Assembly: GCA_006738865.1 (NCBI GenBank)
Contig: AP019701.1
Coordinates: 5,095,974-5,159,973 of the forward strand
Direction: 5' to 3'
Source of the DNA: Allostella sp. ATCC 35155
GTDB taxonomy: Bacteria > Pseudomonadota > Alphaproteobacteria > ATCC43930 > Allostellaceae
Length of the DNA stretch: 64,000 bases
This document shows positions 63,667 through 64,000 of the stretch, in pieces. Below the pieces are notes generated by a model. That model saw only the letters and a list, made by a program, of their open reading frames with translations, searched no databases and was not told where the DNA came from. The translations under genes were made by a program, and so were the position numbers. The number at the start of each line of letters is the position of its first letter. The first letter of the stretch is position 1.

Positions 63667-64000
63667 ATGGGTCCGATCCGCCGTTCCAGTTTCCTGCGCC
63701 TCGCCTTCGGCGCCGCTCTTGCCGCCGCGGCCGCCGGCGGCGCCGCGGCCCAGCCCGCGAACAAGACCGTCTATTTCCTGACCTGGGGCGGCACCGTCCA
63801 GCAGACTCTCGAGAAGGAAGGCTGGGGCAAGAAGTTCACCGAGGCGACCGGCTATACCGTTCAGCTCGTTCCGAAGGCGACCGGCCCGGAGATCATCGCC
63901 GCCGCGGTGGCGCAGAAGGACAATCCGCAGGTCGACGTCGTTCAGAGCGACCTGCTGCCGTTCCTCTCGGGGGACGATCAGGGGCTGTTCCGGCCGATCG
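63667..64000 (+). CDS. ABC transporter substrate-binding protein, polyamine/Fe3+ type (partial, cut by window end)
   Basis: The first 111 codons are present. The signal peptide (RRSSFLRLAFGAALAAAAAGGAAAQ) begins behind AGAAG. The mature start KTVYFLTWGGTVQQTLEKEGWGKKFTEATGYTVQLVPKA is the PotD/extracellular solute-binding family 1 pattern. It lies 32 nt after the dioxygenase gene, so it likely belongs to the same unit. The permeases and ATPase should follow outside the window. Confidence 0.88.
   Translation, partial: MGPIRRSSFLRLAFGAALAAAAAGGAAAQPANKTVYFLTWGGTVQQTLEKEGWGKKFTEATGYTVQLVPKATGPEIIAAAVAQKDNPQVDVVQSDLLPFLSGDDQGLFRPI

Overview
The window is a high-GC chromosomal segment of an alphaproteobacterium, most likely from the Rhodospirillales or a related deep branch. 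This rests on gene order (hemE-hemH-hemJ-rho; mnmE-mnmG-rsmG-parA-parB; leuS-lptE-holA; ftsK next to lolA and xth family neighbours) and on family signatures such as the DUF3576 lipoprotein, DUF1194 and Rhodospirillales-type porin. Dense packing, ATGA/GTGA stop-start overlaps and GTG/TTG starts are common. I see no tRNA, rRNA, CRISPR array, IS element or prophage.

Layout. 1-3019: end of hemE, then hemH, hemJ and rho. 3039-8722: housekeeping and redox genes (TauE/SafE exporter, quinone reductase, dienelactone hydrolase, acetyltransferase, Ogt, DUF255 thioredoxin-like protein). 8869-14752: a probable operon of a [2Fe-2S] protein, mnmE, mnmG, rsmG, parA and parB, with two parS-like 16-mers flanking mnmG. 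14753-19586, minus strand: leuS-lptE-holA and a DUF3576 lipoprotein. 19921-21090: a major porin with strong terminators. 21167-29328: a glycosyltransferase/methyltransferase pair, YggS, an L,D-transpeptidase with ribA, a kynurenine-formamidase-like hydrolase, a CenR-like response regulator, an MFS transporter and an MBL hydrolase. 29318-36749: a compact surface-glycan or glycolipid modification cluster (AlgX-like SGNH protein with TPRs, ACP, acyl-AMP ligase, sulfotransferase, methyltransferase, divergent WsaF-type glycosyltransferase). 36753-45247: mixed metabolism (VOC-like protein, membrane protein, xth, FAA hydrolase, pyrF, ferredoxin reductase, peptidase C26, DUF1194, Sel1-repeat protein, lolA). 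45526-48406: an insert between lolA and ftsK, holding an orphan ABC ATPase, HutD and a multiply frameshifted Na/Pi cotransporter pseudogene. 48524-52291: ftsK and an aminotransferase.

52486-64000, all plus strand, looks like one nitrogen-compound region: a peptide-type ABC transporter (binding protein, two permeases, fused double ATPase), an XRE-cupin regulator, glxB-glxC-glxD, a type III glutamine synthetase-like enzyme, a TauD/TfdA dioxygenase, and a second ABC binding protein cut by the window end. The content suggests import, oxidative attack and gamma-glutamylation or transamidation of an amine-like substrate, whose identity cannot be read from sequence.

The two segments most worth attention as possibly undescribed systems are the 29318-36749 acyl/sulfo/methyl glycan cluster, in which an AlgX-like enzyme appears cytoplasmic and is translationally coupled to an ACP and its loader, and the 52486-64000 amine or peptide utilisation region, with its candidate leaderless glxB start and palindromic operators.
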